Below, in pieces: positions 51,313-61,766 of a DNA stretch of 64,000 nucleotides. Positions within the stretch are counted from its first letter, which is position 1; every line of letters begins with the position of its first letter. Below the pieces are notes generated by a model. It worked only from the letters and a program-made list of their open reading frames with translations. It was not told the origin of the DNA and made no database searches. A program made the position numbers and the translations under genes. The DNA comes from Lunularia cruciata (taxonomy: Eukaryota; Streptophyta; Marchantiopsida; Lunulariales; Lunulariaceae), in assembly GCA_948567375.1 (NCBI GenBank), contig OX419756.1, forward strand, positions 70,570,333-70,634,332. Direction: 5' to 3'.

Positions 51313-53440
51313 ATCTGTACCTGAGATGAAATTTTGATGAGGAGGGATTGATATCGAGGATAATCTTCCCATGCTGTACATTATAGTAGATTACTAGCCG
51401 ATCATGGAGCTCGACCGTGGATACAGGATCTGACTTGAAATTGGAGCCAGGTGGAAGGAAGGGAGTGAGAAAAGACGCTGGCAGCAAAGGGACCTGACCT
51501 TCACGCGTGCTCGGTGAAATGCGGATAATTGATAAAGTGAATCAAGCTGTGAGCAATGGAATGTTGTTCTTTGTGGTATACCTAATCACTGAGCAATAGA
51601 AGTATCCACATTTCGACTGGAGTTGTTTAATATCCAATTTGCCTACCTAGGATGGACCATTCGACTTCTTGATGCTGGATGGTTTATCGTTCTTTCCCAG
51701 TGTTACACTAAATATTGCCCTTTTTATATAGACATGTAACACTTGAAGAACTCGTATGTAAAAAGAGGTGTAGGTGACCCCTTTTCAATTGTATTTATCC
51801 CTTCATTCAACATATTTCGCGTTCAACTTCTTAAAACAGCGCGGATCACAACAACTGTCAAGCTACACTAAATTTGCACCGACACTGTATTTGTTATTAC
51901 CAGATCACGATGCTAAGAAATAAGATCTAGTTCTGTAGTTGGGGGTTAGTGCATTTGAGTGTTTGGACAGGCAGTTCAGCATTCGTCCTTCAGCATTCTC
52001 AATGGATGGAAGAAACAAAATCTAAACTATCTTATAGCGGTTTGAGAATGGTTCTTCTCTTTCTCCCATGGCAGAAGTCTCGTGATGCAGATAAGCATGA
52101 CATACCAAACACGCATTGTGACGTCTTTAAAACACCAACTTTTGAAGTTTGAGAATCTAGTCCGTAATATTATCGATGTTAAATACCGGAAATCTCAACT
52201 TCCTATACATCGGGTATAACGTACAGTTCTGAGTACAAAATCCCCTTTGAAAGCTTTCTGTATAAAACAGTGAGCAATGTTCATGAGGCGAAAGGAAGAT
52301 CATTTTTCAGCAGGGTTTTAGTAAGGGACACCTATTCCGCTGTCAGCAATCCAGGAGTGGTCCTTACCATGGTCATCTGTCGTATACTCCATCCGTGAAG
52401 TGGCCGTTCATCGAAGCTCCCTCATCAGTCCGATGCTCCACGTCAGAACGGCCGTGAGAGGTCGTTCATCACAGCCGCGAGCTCAATAATAAACAGAATA
52501 AAACTCCTACATTTTTCTGATCAACATGTACGTGTCGCTCCACTGTAAAGTAAATCGACTACACAATGTTTGTACTCTCGCTCAGGTGCCCAAATTATCG
52601 TCGATTTTACGATAAGGAAAGGAGAGGGGTCATTTGATAAATACATTTCAAAAGCAAGATTAAAAATATGAAATATTTTTATCATAAAAATAAAAAAAAA
52701 AAAAAAAATATATATCACAAACAAGGGTAAGGATTTAAAATGTTAGGATTATTGAGAAAAGGTAGAAGATTAGTTTATAGAGATATTATGTATTTCCGGG
52801 GGATAAATGGACACGAGAGTTCAAGAAGTAAATCCAGTTTCTTTGCCAGTTATACGTTTTGTTCTTAGAATATTTTGAACAATTTCAGTGATATTATTTA
52901 TTGTGAAAGATGTATCCTAACGAACTATAATTCACTATAAAATTCTATACAATGAAAATCAATATGACGGTGGAGTTTCAAAACATATTTCAGAGGATAT
53001 CAGGTGGATCAAGTTTAAAGAACGCCACACACATAGGTGAACGTGAAGGATGGAAGGCTCCATCAAGCCAAAGAAATCCTATCAAATTTCTCAATGTGCT
53101 ATGTACTTTTGGAAGTTATTTTCTTTCTAACATGAAATCACCGCTACCCTTGTGATTAATTTTGCACGAATTCCTTATTTTAAAAGGTTTATATATTCTG
53201 GTGAATCTCTTATATATATATAGTAGCATTCTTTGGGAGTAACTTTATATATATATATATATATAAAGTTACTCCTAAAGAAAGGAAGAGGAGTACGAGG
53301 CACAAAGAATGCAAGGCCCAAAGGTCCCAAAGCACAAAAAGCCAAGACAAACACCAACAAGGCACAAAGGAACCGGAGGGGAAGGTGCCCCAAAAACAAT
53401 CACCAAGGAAGCCAAGATTTTTACTCCTTAATGTTGCGGT
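51313..53440. other. Sec14 3' region and boundary to the right retrotransposon block
   Basis: No gene was recognised. 51950-52540 is of mixed composition with short frames only. 52650-53230 is AT-rich, with an A-run at about 52690-52708 (AAATAAAAAAAAAAAAAAAA-like). A TA-repeat hairpin lies at 53231-53280. 53281-53440 is a purine-rich stretch rich in CAAAG/CCAAG words. Confidence 0.5.
53231..53280. repeat. TA-cored hairpin
   Basis: GGAGTAACTTTATATATA and TATATATAAAGTTACTCC form perfect arms around a (TA)n centre. The flanking CTTTG/TAAAG extends the stem imperfectly. The structure has roughly 22-bp arms. Confidence 0.9.
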
Positions 53441-53639
53441 AGGGTAAGTGCGGAGGGATGACCCTAGCTGTGCTTGGTGTACGTACTACGGCCACCCATC
53501 AATGAAGAGCCAATACTTGAGCACATTGCAAATTCATTGATATGCGTTGTTGGTAATAAGATGTGAGCATGGCTGGAGAGACAACTTGTGTCCCTCTCCT
53601 TTGCAAAGAACCATGTGCTGCATCCTTGAGAAGACCATT

Positions 53640-54340
53640 GAAATGATGATGAAGATGCACAAAAATCTCAATCGCTAAAGGACAAAGGTTTCTTAGGATA
53701 GCATGGGTGCATAATGGTCCTCCTTAACTCTAGAAGCAATGGTCATTGCTACTACCACATGTATGGTTTCATGTGTCAAGTGGCCTTTCTACAAACCATA
53801 CTTTTGTAATCCTCTCTTCACCGTCTGAACCACTCTCTTTGCTAAGCCATCTGCCCCAATATGATCTTGGGATGTTGTACGATGATCAATCAAAGCCTTG
53901 TCACACAAGACTTGAAACTCCTCCAAAAACTCTGTACTCTGATTAGTCAAAACCTCAACTGATGCACCAAAATAACTAAGAACTCAATCCAAGAATGAGT
54001 AAGCTATCCCTTCACTAAACTTGTCAGGAAAGGCCACCAACTCAATCCACTTGGAGAAGTACTCCACCATCACCAAAACATACCAATGATATCCCACAAT
54101 CAACGATAAAGGTCAAACAAAGTCCAAACTCCAATGGTAACCCAATCTCATGATATGTAATGGATATAATTGTGGTGTAGGAGCATTGAATAATGCTCTA
54201 ACTCGGTCACAACCACACATCGGGCAACAAATTGTTGTACCTCGGTCTGCATACTGCGCCACCAACAATGACTCTAGAGTAAGCTATATGTATGTTTCAT
54301 TCCAAAATATCCTAGCTCCTCATGAGCATGACGGACCAAT
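53640..54340 (-). pseudogene. G2 integrase core, with catalytic Asp changed
   Basis: The minus-strand reading near 54130-53750 gives SLDFVGPL (first catalytic Asp), YVLVMVEYFSKWIELVAFPD, then VEVLTNQSTEFLEEFQVLC, followed by HRTTSQDHIGADGLAKRVV. In relatives the second motif is T-D-Q-G-T-E-F, so the second catalytic Asp is Asn here. A degenerate H-x-H-E-E-L-G zinc finger precedes it (near 54330), with C-P-M-C at about 54220. Several stops occur, including one inside the core. Confidence 0.75.
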
Positions 54341-54911
54341 TGTGATCTCTGGGATGGAAGTGGTACTACTCACACTCTACCATCCTCCCATACAAGCAAA
54401 AGGTGTCTGCCCTCCAATCTGAATTGTCTGGCTTGCTAAAGGGCATAATCTTTCTCCTTGGCCCCAACTGTGCCACCCACAACACCGGTGCAAAGATAGT
54501 CCATCACTAAGATGTCACCATGAATGTCTCACTAAACTATACCAATATCTTCACTCTTTGGATCGGTGACCTCAATAACTCCTCTTGTATACATTGAGAG
54601 AGATACCACCAAAGCCTCAAAAAATATACACAGAAAGGCCGATGCATGCCAACTTGGCACCATCTCCTCATTTGTCTCACCATGCCAATGTGCTCCGGTC
54701 TGATCCTATTGGATGGGACATCTACTCAACCCATTTGTATCACGATTCACCACTCCAAGTCTCTGAACAACCGTGAAATAATACTCCTAAGAAATTAGAG
54801 CCCATCATGCACGCTTCCCTGAAAGCTTGTCAGACTCCATCAACCACTTCAATGGTTGATGATCAATGACGAGAGTGAAGGGGTTACCAAATAGGTAACA
54901 TCAAAAATGTG

Positions 54912-55322
54912 CTACTGCCCAAACTGCTGCCAAACACTCTCCCTCATATGAACTATACTTTGCCTCCGTTGAATTGTTGGAGCAACTAGCATAAGCCACC
55001 ACAAACTCCTTCCCCTCATCATCATCTTGGGTGAGCACCACTCCAAGCTCCAACATACTCCAATCAGTATGAACCTGAAATGGTTGTCCTCGGATCGGCT
55101 CCTCAAAATAAGAGCAAATGTCAACCTCTCTTTGAGCTCTACAAAAGCTCTCTCCTGCTCATCTCCCCAACACCACTCCTGTGTAAGCTTGGTCAGCTTT
55201 TTCAAGGCCTTGGCAATGACACTAAATCCTCTAACATAGCAATGATAGAAGTTTGCCAACCCAAGGAATGCTCGTACTCTGCTCACATTTATAGGCCGAG
55301 GAATATGTGCAATAGCCTCCAC
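54912..55322 (-). pseudogene. G2 RT thumb / RNase H, broken
   Basis: This parallels G1 732-1133: FLGLANFYHCYVRGFS, then LTKLTQEWCWGDEQERAFVE. A frameshift near 55090 breaks the first RNase H strand (F-R-F-I instead of F-x-V-H-T-D). The conservation between G1 and G2 marks it as true former coding sequence. Confidence 0.8.
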
Positions 55323-56179
55323 CTTGGTCTACTAAACGCCAAGTCCTCCAGGGTAGATAGTGTGACCCAAATACTCAACCTGCTCATGGAAGAACCTACA
55401 CTTCTCAGGATGAAATTTGAGTCCATGAGATCTCAATCTCTCAAACACCTCCAACAATTGTCTTTCATGCTCCTCCATAGTAGTGCTATAGACCAAAATG
55501 TCATCAATATAGCACCAAGCAAATCCTATCCAGCTAGGATCCTATCCATGACTCTTTGGAACTCAACAAGAGCATTCTTTAACCCAAATGGTAAGAACTT
55601 CCACTGATATAACACATCCTTACTGTGAGGATCAATAGCCCAAAATGTTGTCTTGGACTTATCCTCCTCCCTGATTTGCAACTCATGATATCCTACTTAA
55701 AGATCCAAAGTAACGAAGACCTTTGCATGCCCAATCGCATCAAAAATCTCCTCCAGTGTAGGCATGGCATACCAATCAGCCATAGTCTATTGGTTGATAG
55801 GATGGCAATCTCCACACATCTGCCTATTTGTGTAGTTGTTATGCATATCTTTCTTGGCTAGCATCACTATCGCTGACGCATACTCTCTATGTGAAACCTC
55901 CACCAAACCAGCCTCAAAAAGATCTCTACTCCAACTCTTAATCAATGTCCTCTCCATGTCACTATAACAGTAAGGACATTGGGAAACGGGTGTATTGCTA
56001 GTTAGCTTAATCCATATACCAAGTCCTTTTAGAGCACCCAAATCCTTCATATTGAAGGCAAAACAACTCGTGTAGCTCCTCAAGAACCCCCAAACCCTCC
56101 GTCTTTCCTCTCCAGTAAGCTTGGGTCCAAGATCTGGTTCCCAAGTATCCTTTGTAATTGTAGTAAGAGTGGAAGACAT
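55323..56179 (-). pseudogene. G2 reverse transcriptase fingers and palm, broken
   Basis: 56179-55787 is open for 130 codons and holds the region before and into RT: GALKGLGIWIKLTSNTPVSQ, MERTLIKSWSRDLFEAGLVE and RQMCGDCHPINQ. The palm (55780-55330) is readable only in pieces across stops. The same stretch of G1 (1721-1500) is shorter because of an extra stop. Confidence 0.8.
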
Positions 56180-56250
56180 AGTGATTGGCTACTACACTTG
56201 GCCCTTGGAAGCAATAGTGTCATGCTCCCAATCACTAGAGGTCCCAACCT

Positions 56251-56673
56251 CTATATGAAAACTTCCTCCACTCTAGTTGCAAGCTCCACATGTCCTCTAG
56301 CTGCATCCCAAGTGGACCAAGGGTGTAATCCAAGTAGCCTATGCTCACTTGGATGGACTCCAAGTAGACCACTCTCCCTAATAGCTACTGGTTGTATCTC
56401 AAGAATAGCATGTCCACTCGGTCCATTGCCCCTAGCATGCACCTAGATTGTCTTGATAAGCACAAGGCTCACAAGTGTCTGAGCAGTGATGCCTATCAAG
56501 CGCATCCTATGCTGCTCTGCCATGCCAAGGCTCACAATCCATGTCAAACAGTTCAGATCCAGAGCCTGACCTAACACTTGATGCTTGGATGCCTCTAACA
56601 CAACTGGGATAGCGGTAATACCAGTGTGAAAACCCGTTGCCCGCTCTCTCTCATCAGCATTGAGCTCCACCAA
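56251..56673 (-). pseudogene. G2 spacer with the conserved LLGxHP sequence
   Basis: Two overlapping frames (56673-56443 and 56442-56251) read LNCLTWIVSLGMAEQHRMRL and then GLLGVHPSEHRLLGLHPWST. G1 2326-2072 has the same sequence with few changes. No known domain was recognised. It lies between protease and RT. Confidence 0.5.
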
Positions 56674-56767
56674 CTACTATGATTGTGAGTCCCAAACAAG
56701 TCCGGGTCCTCCTTCTTGAAAAGCATGAGAGCTTGGGAAACTCATGAGTTTAGGAAATATAGCTCTA

Positions 56768-57472
56768 TAGTACCCATTTGTCCATGTGTGTGGTATTGTG
56801 ATATTTAGTTTGGCATTATAAGTATTTGAGAGATATTATATATATATATATATATATATATAGAGATAAAGGATAGTTCTACATTAGTCATGATTACCTA
56901 AAGTTAGTCATAGCTAAGATAAATGGGACCTTACTTTAGAGGAAGTGGAAAAGATGAGCATCGCTATTTTGGATTCTAGTGTATTGACTTGGTATTATTC
57001 CAAGGTGTTTGGCTTTGAGGAAAGAGTTGAAAACTCTTGGGCCTACAAGCCTTTTTGTTTTGGATTCTTCTATAGTCCAAGGATAACCCATGTGAAGGAG
57101 TCCTTGACTTAGTGGTTGGGTCAAGATAAGATCACATGCTTAGTGGAATATGCCCATATGGATGGATATTCCTTTATACTTTTTGACTTTACTTGACTTT
57201 TAGCCTAGTAACTTGAGTTACTCCAATAATTAGTAACTTTGGTGCGTAACTATTTCAAAAGTATATAAACAAGGGGTGATAAAGTATTCATCATCCTTTC
57301 ATTTGCAATTATCTCTCTCTCATTGAGTTCTCTAGTGAGCAATGTCTTGAGTATTGGAGTATTAGCCTTGGAGGAGTATGATGGAGTTGGGGTTCTTTGC
57401 CTTCTTAGTCCATGGTGCGCTACCATAATAGCCATTAGAGGTTCATCTTGAGTGAGAGACAAGCCGGCTCAG
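56768..57472. mobile_element. 705-bp insertion in G2 flanked by AGCTCTA
   Basis: G1 runs without interruption across GGCTCTAGGCTG (near 2527-2538). In G2 the same point is split: AGCTCTA at 56761-56767 and again at 57473-57479, a likely 7-bp target duplication. The insert has a (TA)n run (56837-56861), a TATA-like TATATAAACAAGG at about 57262 and no coding capacity. It could be a solo LTR or another non-coding element. No clear TG..CA ends or terminal inverted repeats coincide with the flanks. Confidence 0.7.
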
Positions 57473-58032
57473 AGCTCTAGGCTGTCCAACTAGGTTCACC
57501 ATTGCCATAGGTGACCTATCAGCCACTACCACCGTCTAAGATTGATGCCCAACATCCAAGATGTCATCAACAAGGATGTAGTCAAGGTGTTGAATCCCAT
57601 CATAAGCACGCTGTAAAACCTCTTTGGGTAAGAGGTTCATCCACCAAAGACAAAGATGATGAGCCCGTGATCCCACTTTGGCTGCATATAACAATATAGC
57701 ATGTCCCATTCAAGAATGGACCTGATGTGTACTTGCCACCACTCTGGTGCAAGAATCACCCATTAAAAAAATGTTCTCCAAAAGGTAAGCTGGAAGATAT
57801 GGACTAATGGACCTAAAGATTTTATAGTATCCATAACATCTCCCAAAACACACCAGAACAAGGATATTGAAGACCCAAACCTCGGCCAACATGTGTATGT
57901 CCCTAACATGGCCATCCAAAAATCACCAAGTGAACAAGCCCATGTCTCTCCAGATCATGCACCCTAGTAAGGAAATGTCTATTGGTAGGACCTTTTGGTA
58001 ACCTTTGACCGTTGACATCGATAATGTAAAAA

Positions 58033-58130
58033 TGTAAAAGACCAAAACCAAGGAGAGAAATCAGAGAATGGAAACTCACCTTGTAAAAGACCAAAACCAA
58101 GGAGAGAAATCAAAGAATGGAAACTCACAT
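58033..58130. repeat. 49-bp tandem duplication in the C LTR
   Basis: TGTAAAAGACCAAAACCAAG..GGAAACTCAC occurs at 58033-58081 and 58082-58130 with two or three differences. It includes the last bases before the LTR end. Confidence 0.92.
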
Positions 58131-58183
58131 TGGGACACTTGAATGAGGGAAAACTCCGAATGCCTAGCATGAGCTTCGGCCTT

Positions 58184-58446
58184 GGTATTTATAGGTAGCA
58201 TACAAGACCCTTGAAGCTTCTTCAAGAAGCTTCTTCAAGAAGCTTCCTTGAGCCGCTTTCTTGGAGTGCAAGCCAAGTTAACTAGGAAGCTTCTCAAGAA
58301 GCTTCCTTCTAGAAGCCGCCTACTTGGCGTGCAAGCTAGTTAGAAGCTTCTAGAAGCTTCCTTCTAGGAGCTACCTGCTTAGGACGCAAGTTAACTAGTT
58401 GGGAAGCTTCCCAAGAAGCTTCTTAGATGCTTCTAGAATATTCTAG
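58184..58446 (-). promoter_or_regulatory. C LTR promoter: TATA box and heat-shock-element-like array
   Basis: The TATA box CTATAAATACC (58194-58184, minus) lies just downstream of nine GAAGCTTC motifs (at 58213, 58226, 58239, 58286, 58298, 58343, 58353, 58403 and 58415), one TTCTAGAA (58307) and TTCTAGAATATTCTAG (58431-58446). All fit GAAnnTTC, the core of the heat shock element. The last is a three-unit TTCnnGAAnnTTC. The first three are spaced exactly 13 bp. Function is inferred from motif and position only. Confidence 0.6.
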
Positions 58447-58513
58447 GCTATTTTGTCTTATTCTCTACTTCATAAGCCCGACCAACTTTGTCACTAAACC
58501 CCATATTGTTACA

Positions 58514-58525
58514 TATTCCCCCGCC
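58514..58525 (-). other. Polypurine tract of element C
   Basis: On the minus strand GGCGGGGGAATA directly precedes the LTR start TGTAAC. This purine run is the expected plus-strand primer for reverse transcription and fixes the LTR edge. Confidence 0.8.
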
Positions 58526-58559
58526 GCTAGTTGGTGACGTCCTCGTCGCCAGTGAAGCT

Positions 58560-59092
58560 TCGAATTCCTTGATGGCTATCTGTGCATTCTGGAGGTGAGA
58601 AAGAGGTTCCCATGTGGCATCATGAAGGGGATACCCTTTCCAAAGGACCTTGTACTCTGTATGTTGGCGACGGCCTTGTTAAATATGGCGATGTGCAAGG
58701 ATACGATGAACTTTGTACTCCTCATGATCATTGATAGGGACAGGAAGAGGGGGAGGTTGGACTCAAGAGGAAAAGGAAGGAGGGTTAGGAACAAAGGGTT
58801 TCAACTTGGAAACATGAAAGACAGGATGGATACGCATATGACAAGGTAAGGCAAGACGATAAGCAACAGGAGAGACAATTTGGGTGATATCAAAGGGTCC
58901 TATCCAATTAGGGGCAAGTTTACAAACTTGGGTATCAAGTGGGAGAGGGAGGTTACTAGAGGATAGCATGACTTTATCACCAACTTCAAAGGTGAGATCT
59001 TGACGATGGTGGTCCGCATATTGATTTTGGCGATTCTGAGCAACAAGGAGGTGAGACTTGGCTTGTTGGAGAGATTGGGATATAGTGGTCAA
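58560..59092 (-). pseudogene. Chromovirus integrase C-terminus and chromodomain
   Basis: 59092-58763 (minus) encodes the integrase C-terminal module: FEVGDKVMLSSSNL, LAPNWIGPFDI, and HPVFHVSKLKPF, the usual GPY/F-type end. Further down, at about 58745-58570 in another frame, DHEEYKVHRIL, TEYKVLWKGYP and DATWEPLSHLQ form a chromodomain with the conserved Trp residues of the methyl-lysine cage region. One TAA lies inside it after HRHI (58678-58676). Chromodomains guide integration to heterochromatin in this family. Confidence 0.88.
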
Positions 59093-59099
59093 GAATGTG

Positions 59100-59920
59100 G
59101 AAGTATGAGGAACCTAAACCTGAGATGAAGGGGGAGCAAGAAGAGAATCTAGAACAAGCGAATCTGGAACAAGCGGCCAAAATTGAGAAAGACAGGAGAG
59201 AATCCGGTGCTTGCCTATTTGGAATTGTTGTAGGCAAATTTGGCAGCGGCAAGACATTCATCCCAATTGGTATGGTGGACATTGACAAAGGCACGCAACA
59301 TATCCTCCAATGTACGATTTGCATGTTCGGTTTGTCCATCAGTTTGAGGATGATAGGCCGTGGACAAAGCAAGCTTGGTGCCAAGTATTTGAAAGAGTGC
59401 TTGTCAAAACTTCCCGTTAAAGCGAGGATCACGGTCGGAGATGAGTACACGTGGCATTCCATGATGCTTGAAGACATTGTCGAAGTAGATTTGTGCTAAG
59501 GTTGGAGCATCCACGATATCACAGGTTGGTGCCAAGTGGATTTGCTTACTAAGCTTATCCATAAACACCACAATGGCGGTGTGTCCTTGTTTTGTCTTTG
59601 GCAAGGATGTGATGAGATCCAAGCTCACATGCTCCCAACAAGTTGATGGAATGGCAAGCAGTTGAAGGAGTCCACCCGGCTTTTGGTTGCTGGCCTTGTT
59701 ACGTTGGCAGCTCTCACACGATCGGACAAATTCTCGAACATCCCGTGTCATGTTGGGCCACCACCATTGACGTTGGAGGGTACCCAAGGTCTTGTCCACA
59801 CCCATGTGACCAGCGATGGGTAAATCATGGGCTTCTTGAAGGCGCACAAGTCAAAGATCACCTTTGGCTGGAACATAGATCCGGTCCGCATGGAATAGAA
59901 GGCCTTCCTTGAAGGAGAAG
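59100..59920 (-). pseudogene. Chromovirus integrase, nearly intact core
   Basis: 59847-59404 (minus) is open for 147 codons: H2C2 finger (AHDLPIAGHMG, RSCESCQRN), first Asp in SLDLITSLP, second Asp in LISDRDPRFN. After a frame change the sequence continues with [20 protein letters not shown], which holds the catalytic Glu, and [16 protein letters not shown] (about 59390-59210). All three catalytic acids of the D,D,E triad are present although the frame is broken. Confidence 0.9.
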
Positions 59921-60019
59921 GTGTTGTAATCCTTGTCACTTGTTGTTAGCCGACCATGTACCATTTGGAAGAAGGGATCTTGTTGTAGAGCTAACCGAAA
60001 CTCGTTATGAATCTTGGGA

Positions 60020-60470
60020 TCAATTGACACCGTCGTAATTGCTGCCGTGACTCATCACGGCAGCAGGAAGGGACTTCAAATCAGGTCGTTGTGATAGAGC
60101 ATCAGGAATGACATGGAACCAACCTGGTTTGTACTCAAGTTTGATGTCAAACAATTGGAGTTGCTCTTCCCATCGATGATGTCGACTCTTCATGTGCTCT
60201 AGGTGTAAGGTCTGCAACAATGGCTTGCGATCAGTTTGCATGATCACTTGTTTCCCCAAGAGGTAATGCCTCCATACCTTGGTGGCATATACCATTGCAA
60301 GTTGTTCCCGATCTCAAGCGGAGTAATTTCTTTTAGTTGTATTTAGTCGGCGAGACACAAAGGCAATAGGATGTAGTCCATCTGGAAATTCTTGTTGCAA
60401 CACAGCTCCAATTGCAAAGTTAGAAGCATCAAAATCAACCACACAAGGTAGTTGAGGATCATATGGTTGA
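60020..60470 (-). pseudogene. Chromovirus RNase H
   Basis: The minus-strand reading from 60450 gives VVDFDASNFAIGAVLQQEF, FVSRRLNTTKRNYSA, a TGA, then DREQLAMVYATKVWRHYLLG, QTDRKPLLQTLHLEHM and FHVIPDALSQRPDLK. The four acidic residues (in FDAS, DREQ, QTDRK, IPDALS) are kept. The single TGA (at about 60317) could have arisen from CGA by deamination. The domain starts right at the G3 LTR junction (60470). Confidence 0.9.
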
Positions 60471-61747
60471 TGTCACGCCATTTGTAGTTCCGCATCTAGA
60501 TGCTCGGACACTGGAGTTCCAGTGATGGTAGTTAGAGTTATTCTAGCTGTTTCTCAAGGACTACTTTCCGACGGTTAGATTTTGTGTTTGGGGTACTGAC
60601 TTCACGGTGGGGCCCACCGTCACTTTGCACCGTTTGCACCGTCGAGTGTGCCGTCAGCGGGACCGTTAGGGTTTCAGGGCTAGCTTGAGTCCAGGGGGTA
60701 TAGTTTCGAAGTGAGCTCCAGAGAGCTCACTTCTCTGATGTTGAGCCTTCGAGTTCCTGGCTATGGTGGACAGAGGCCGGTAAGCGTCACCTGGATTCTC
60801 TATGCTTGAGTGGGTGTGGCTTGACTGTAATCAGTGCCCAGTTGTTGGCAGTTTATAGAGTGACAGATCAAGTACTGATCTGAGTTGAGTTGAGTTGAGG
60901 ATGTTAAGCAATTTGATTACATCAGAGAAGTGAAGTCAGAGGGAAATCGGGTGCAGGAACGTTGAGTGTTGGTGGTATCTCCAAGCTCGGTGGATCGTGG
61001 TAGCTCGATTCAGGTTCTGTGTTTCCCTAGTGTGCAGAAGCTCGTGTAGTTGATGCAAATTTGGCAGTTAGGCGGACGGTGTGCGGAAGCGCTGGTCAAT
61101 TTTTGAGCAAAGAAGGAGCAATTTTCGAGCAGTGTTGTGATTTTGAGCTCAGGAGGTGAAGGCAGGACCAATTTGCTGCAAGTTGGGCTCAGAAAGCGAA
61201 ATTGAAGGTGGAGTTGGAAAGCTCTTCTCATGAAATTGTGATTTAGAAAAACCCGTTTTGTCAATTTGGCTCGAGTGGAAAGTTAGCGGGAGATTTGGCG
61301 GACATCCATCTTTAGGGTTTACGTCAGATTTTGGGCCAGAATTGGAGGAGTTTCGTTGTTTGGCCAGATTTGGAGAAGTTTCGCTAGTTTGGAGGCTAGT
61401 AGGCATAGGGCTGTGGGCTATGAGAGGCTACGAAGGCCTAGAAGGGCCAGAAGGGCCGGCAAGCTAGCTTGCTGACGTGAGGCTAGCTAGTTTAGTGTAG
61501 ATCTTGGTCATTGGTTGGCAAAATCTGCCTTTCTTGCTAGATTGTGCGCAACAGGGTTTGACCCCTAGATCTCTTGTTCCTAGACTGGTGCCCTAGCCAA
61601 CTGGTCCACCCTCACTTGTTGTCATAGCGACTGTGCCACTGTTATCTATACACATGTAGCTTTGGCTAGGAGAGGCAGTTTGATCCCATTCTTGGTGATC
61701 CTGGTAGCTTAGGACTTAGATACAAACTACTCTTATGTCAAATGCCA
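60471..61747 (+). repeat. G3 5' LTR (1277 bp, longer than its relatives)
   Basis: It begins TGTCACGCCATTTGTAG and ends ..AAATGCCA, like the minus-strand LTRs at 9374-10306 and 15865-16784. Those are 933 and 920 bp, so this one has about 350 extra bases, placed around 61300-61650. The extra part includes GC-rich repeats (GGCCTAGAAGGGCCAGAAGG near 61434) and the tRNA-like sequence described separately. Confidence 0.85.
61550..61616 (-). other. tRNA-like sequence with pol III A and B boxes
   Basis: On the minus strand TGGACCAGTTGG (61608-61597) fits the A box TRGCNNAGYNGG with one mismatch, and GGGTCAAACCC (61564-61554) fits the B box GGTTCRANNCC with one mismatch. The spacing is 32 nt, as in a tRNA. 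The sequence between resembles a tRNA anticodon arm, but I did not find a full cloverleaf or a proper acceptor stem. It could be a SINE head or tRNA pseudogene. Confidence 0.5.
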
Positions 61748-61749
61748 AA

Positions 61750-61766
61750 TGGTGGCAGAGTCAATC
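61750..61766 (+). other. Primer-binding-site-like motif of G3
   Basis: TGGTGGCAGAGTCAATC begins two bases after the LTR end. It resembles the TGGTATCAGAGC initiator-Met tRNA primer site used by many plant LTR elements, with changes. G1 has TGGTAGCAGAGTCAATC at the same place. Confidence 0.6.

Larger units (their letters stand above)
53440..58022 (-). mobile_element. G2: G-family Ty3/gypsy pol remnant, interrupted by other insertions
   Basis: It runs on the minus strand from about 58022 down to about 53440 and is the same family as G1: 54230-56760 matches 1-2520, and 57476-58020 matches 2530-3050. It contains spacer, RT, RNase H and integrase. A 705-bp insertion (56768-57472) splits it. At about 58022 it is cut by the chromovirus C, so protease, gag and 5' LTR should lie beyond C and G3. 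No LTR was recognised at the left end. Confidence 0.85.
58025..58513 (-). repeat. 3' LTR of chromovirus C (489 bp)
   Basis: On the minus strand it begins TGTAACAATATGGGG at 58513 and ends CATTTTTACA at 58025 (TGTAA..TTACA inverted ends). A polypurine tract sits directly before it. U3 (58446-58206) is filled with GAAGCTTC/TTCTAGAA motifs. The TATA box CTATAAATACC is at 58194-58184. A 49-bp tandem duplication lies at 58033-58130 towards the end. Confidence 0.9.
58025..60470 (-). mobile_element. C: chromodomain-containing Ty3/gypsy element (chromovirus), 5' half missing
   Basis: On the minus strand the order is RNase H (60470-60020), integrase (59920-59100), integrase C-terminal part and chromodomain (59092-58560), polypurine tract (58525-58514) and 3' LTR (58513-58025). 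A chromodomain after integrase defines the chromovirus branch. It cuts G2 at 58022. Its RT, protease, gag and 5' LTR are absent because G3 inserted at 60470. Frames contain a few stops and frameshifts, but far fewer than in G2. Confidence 0.9.

Noticed and set aside
59095-59499. 134-codon plus-strand frame
   Set aside because: It is the antisense shadow of the chromovirus integrase core, which carries the D,D,E residues on the minus strand.
61550-61616. A functional tRNA gene
   Set aside because: A and B boxes are present, but I could not pair a full acceptor stem or define an anticodon loop, so only a tRNA-like or SINE-derived sequence is claimed.
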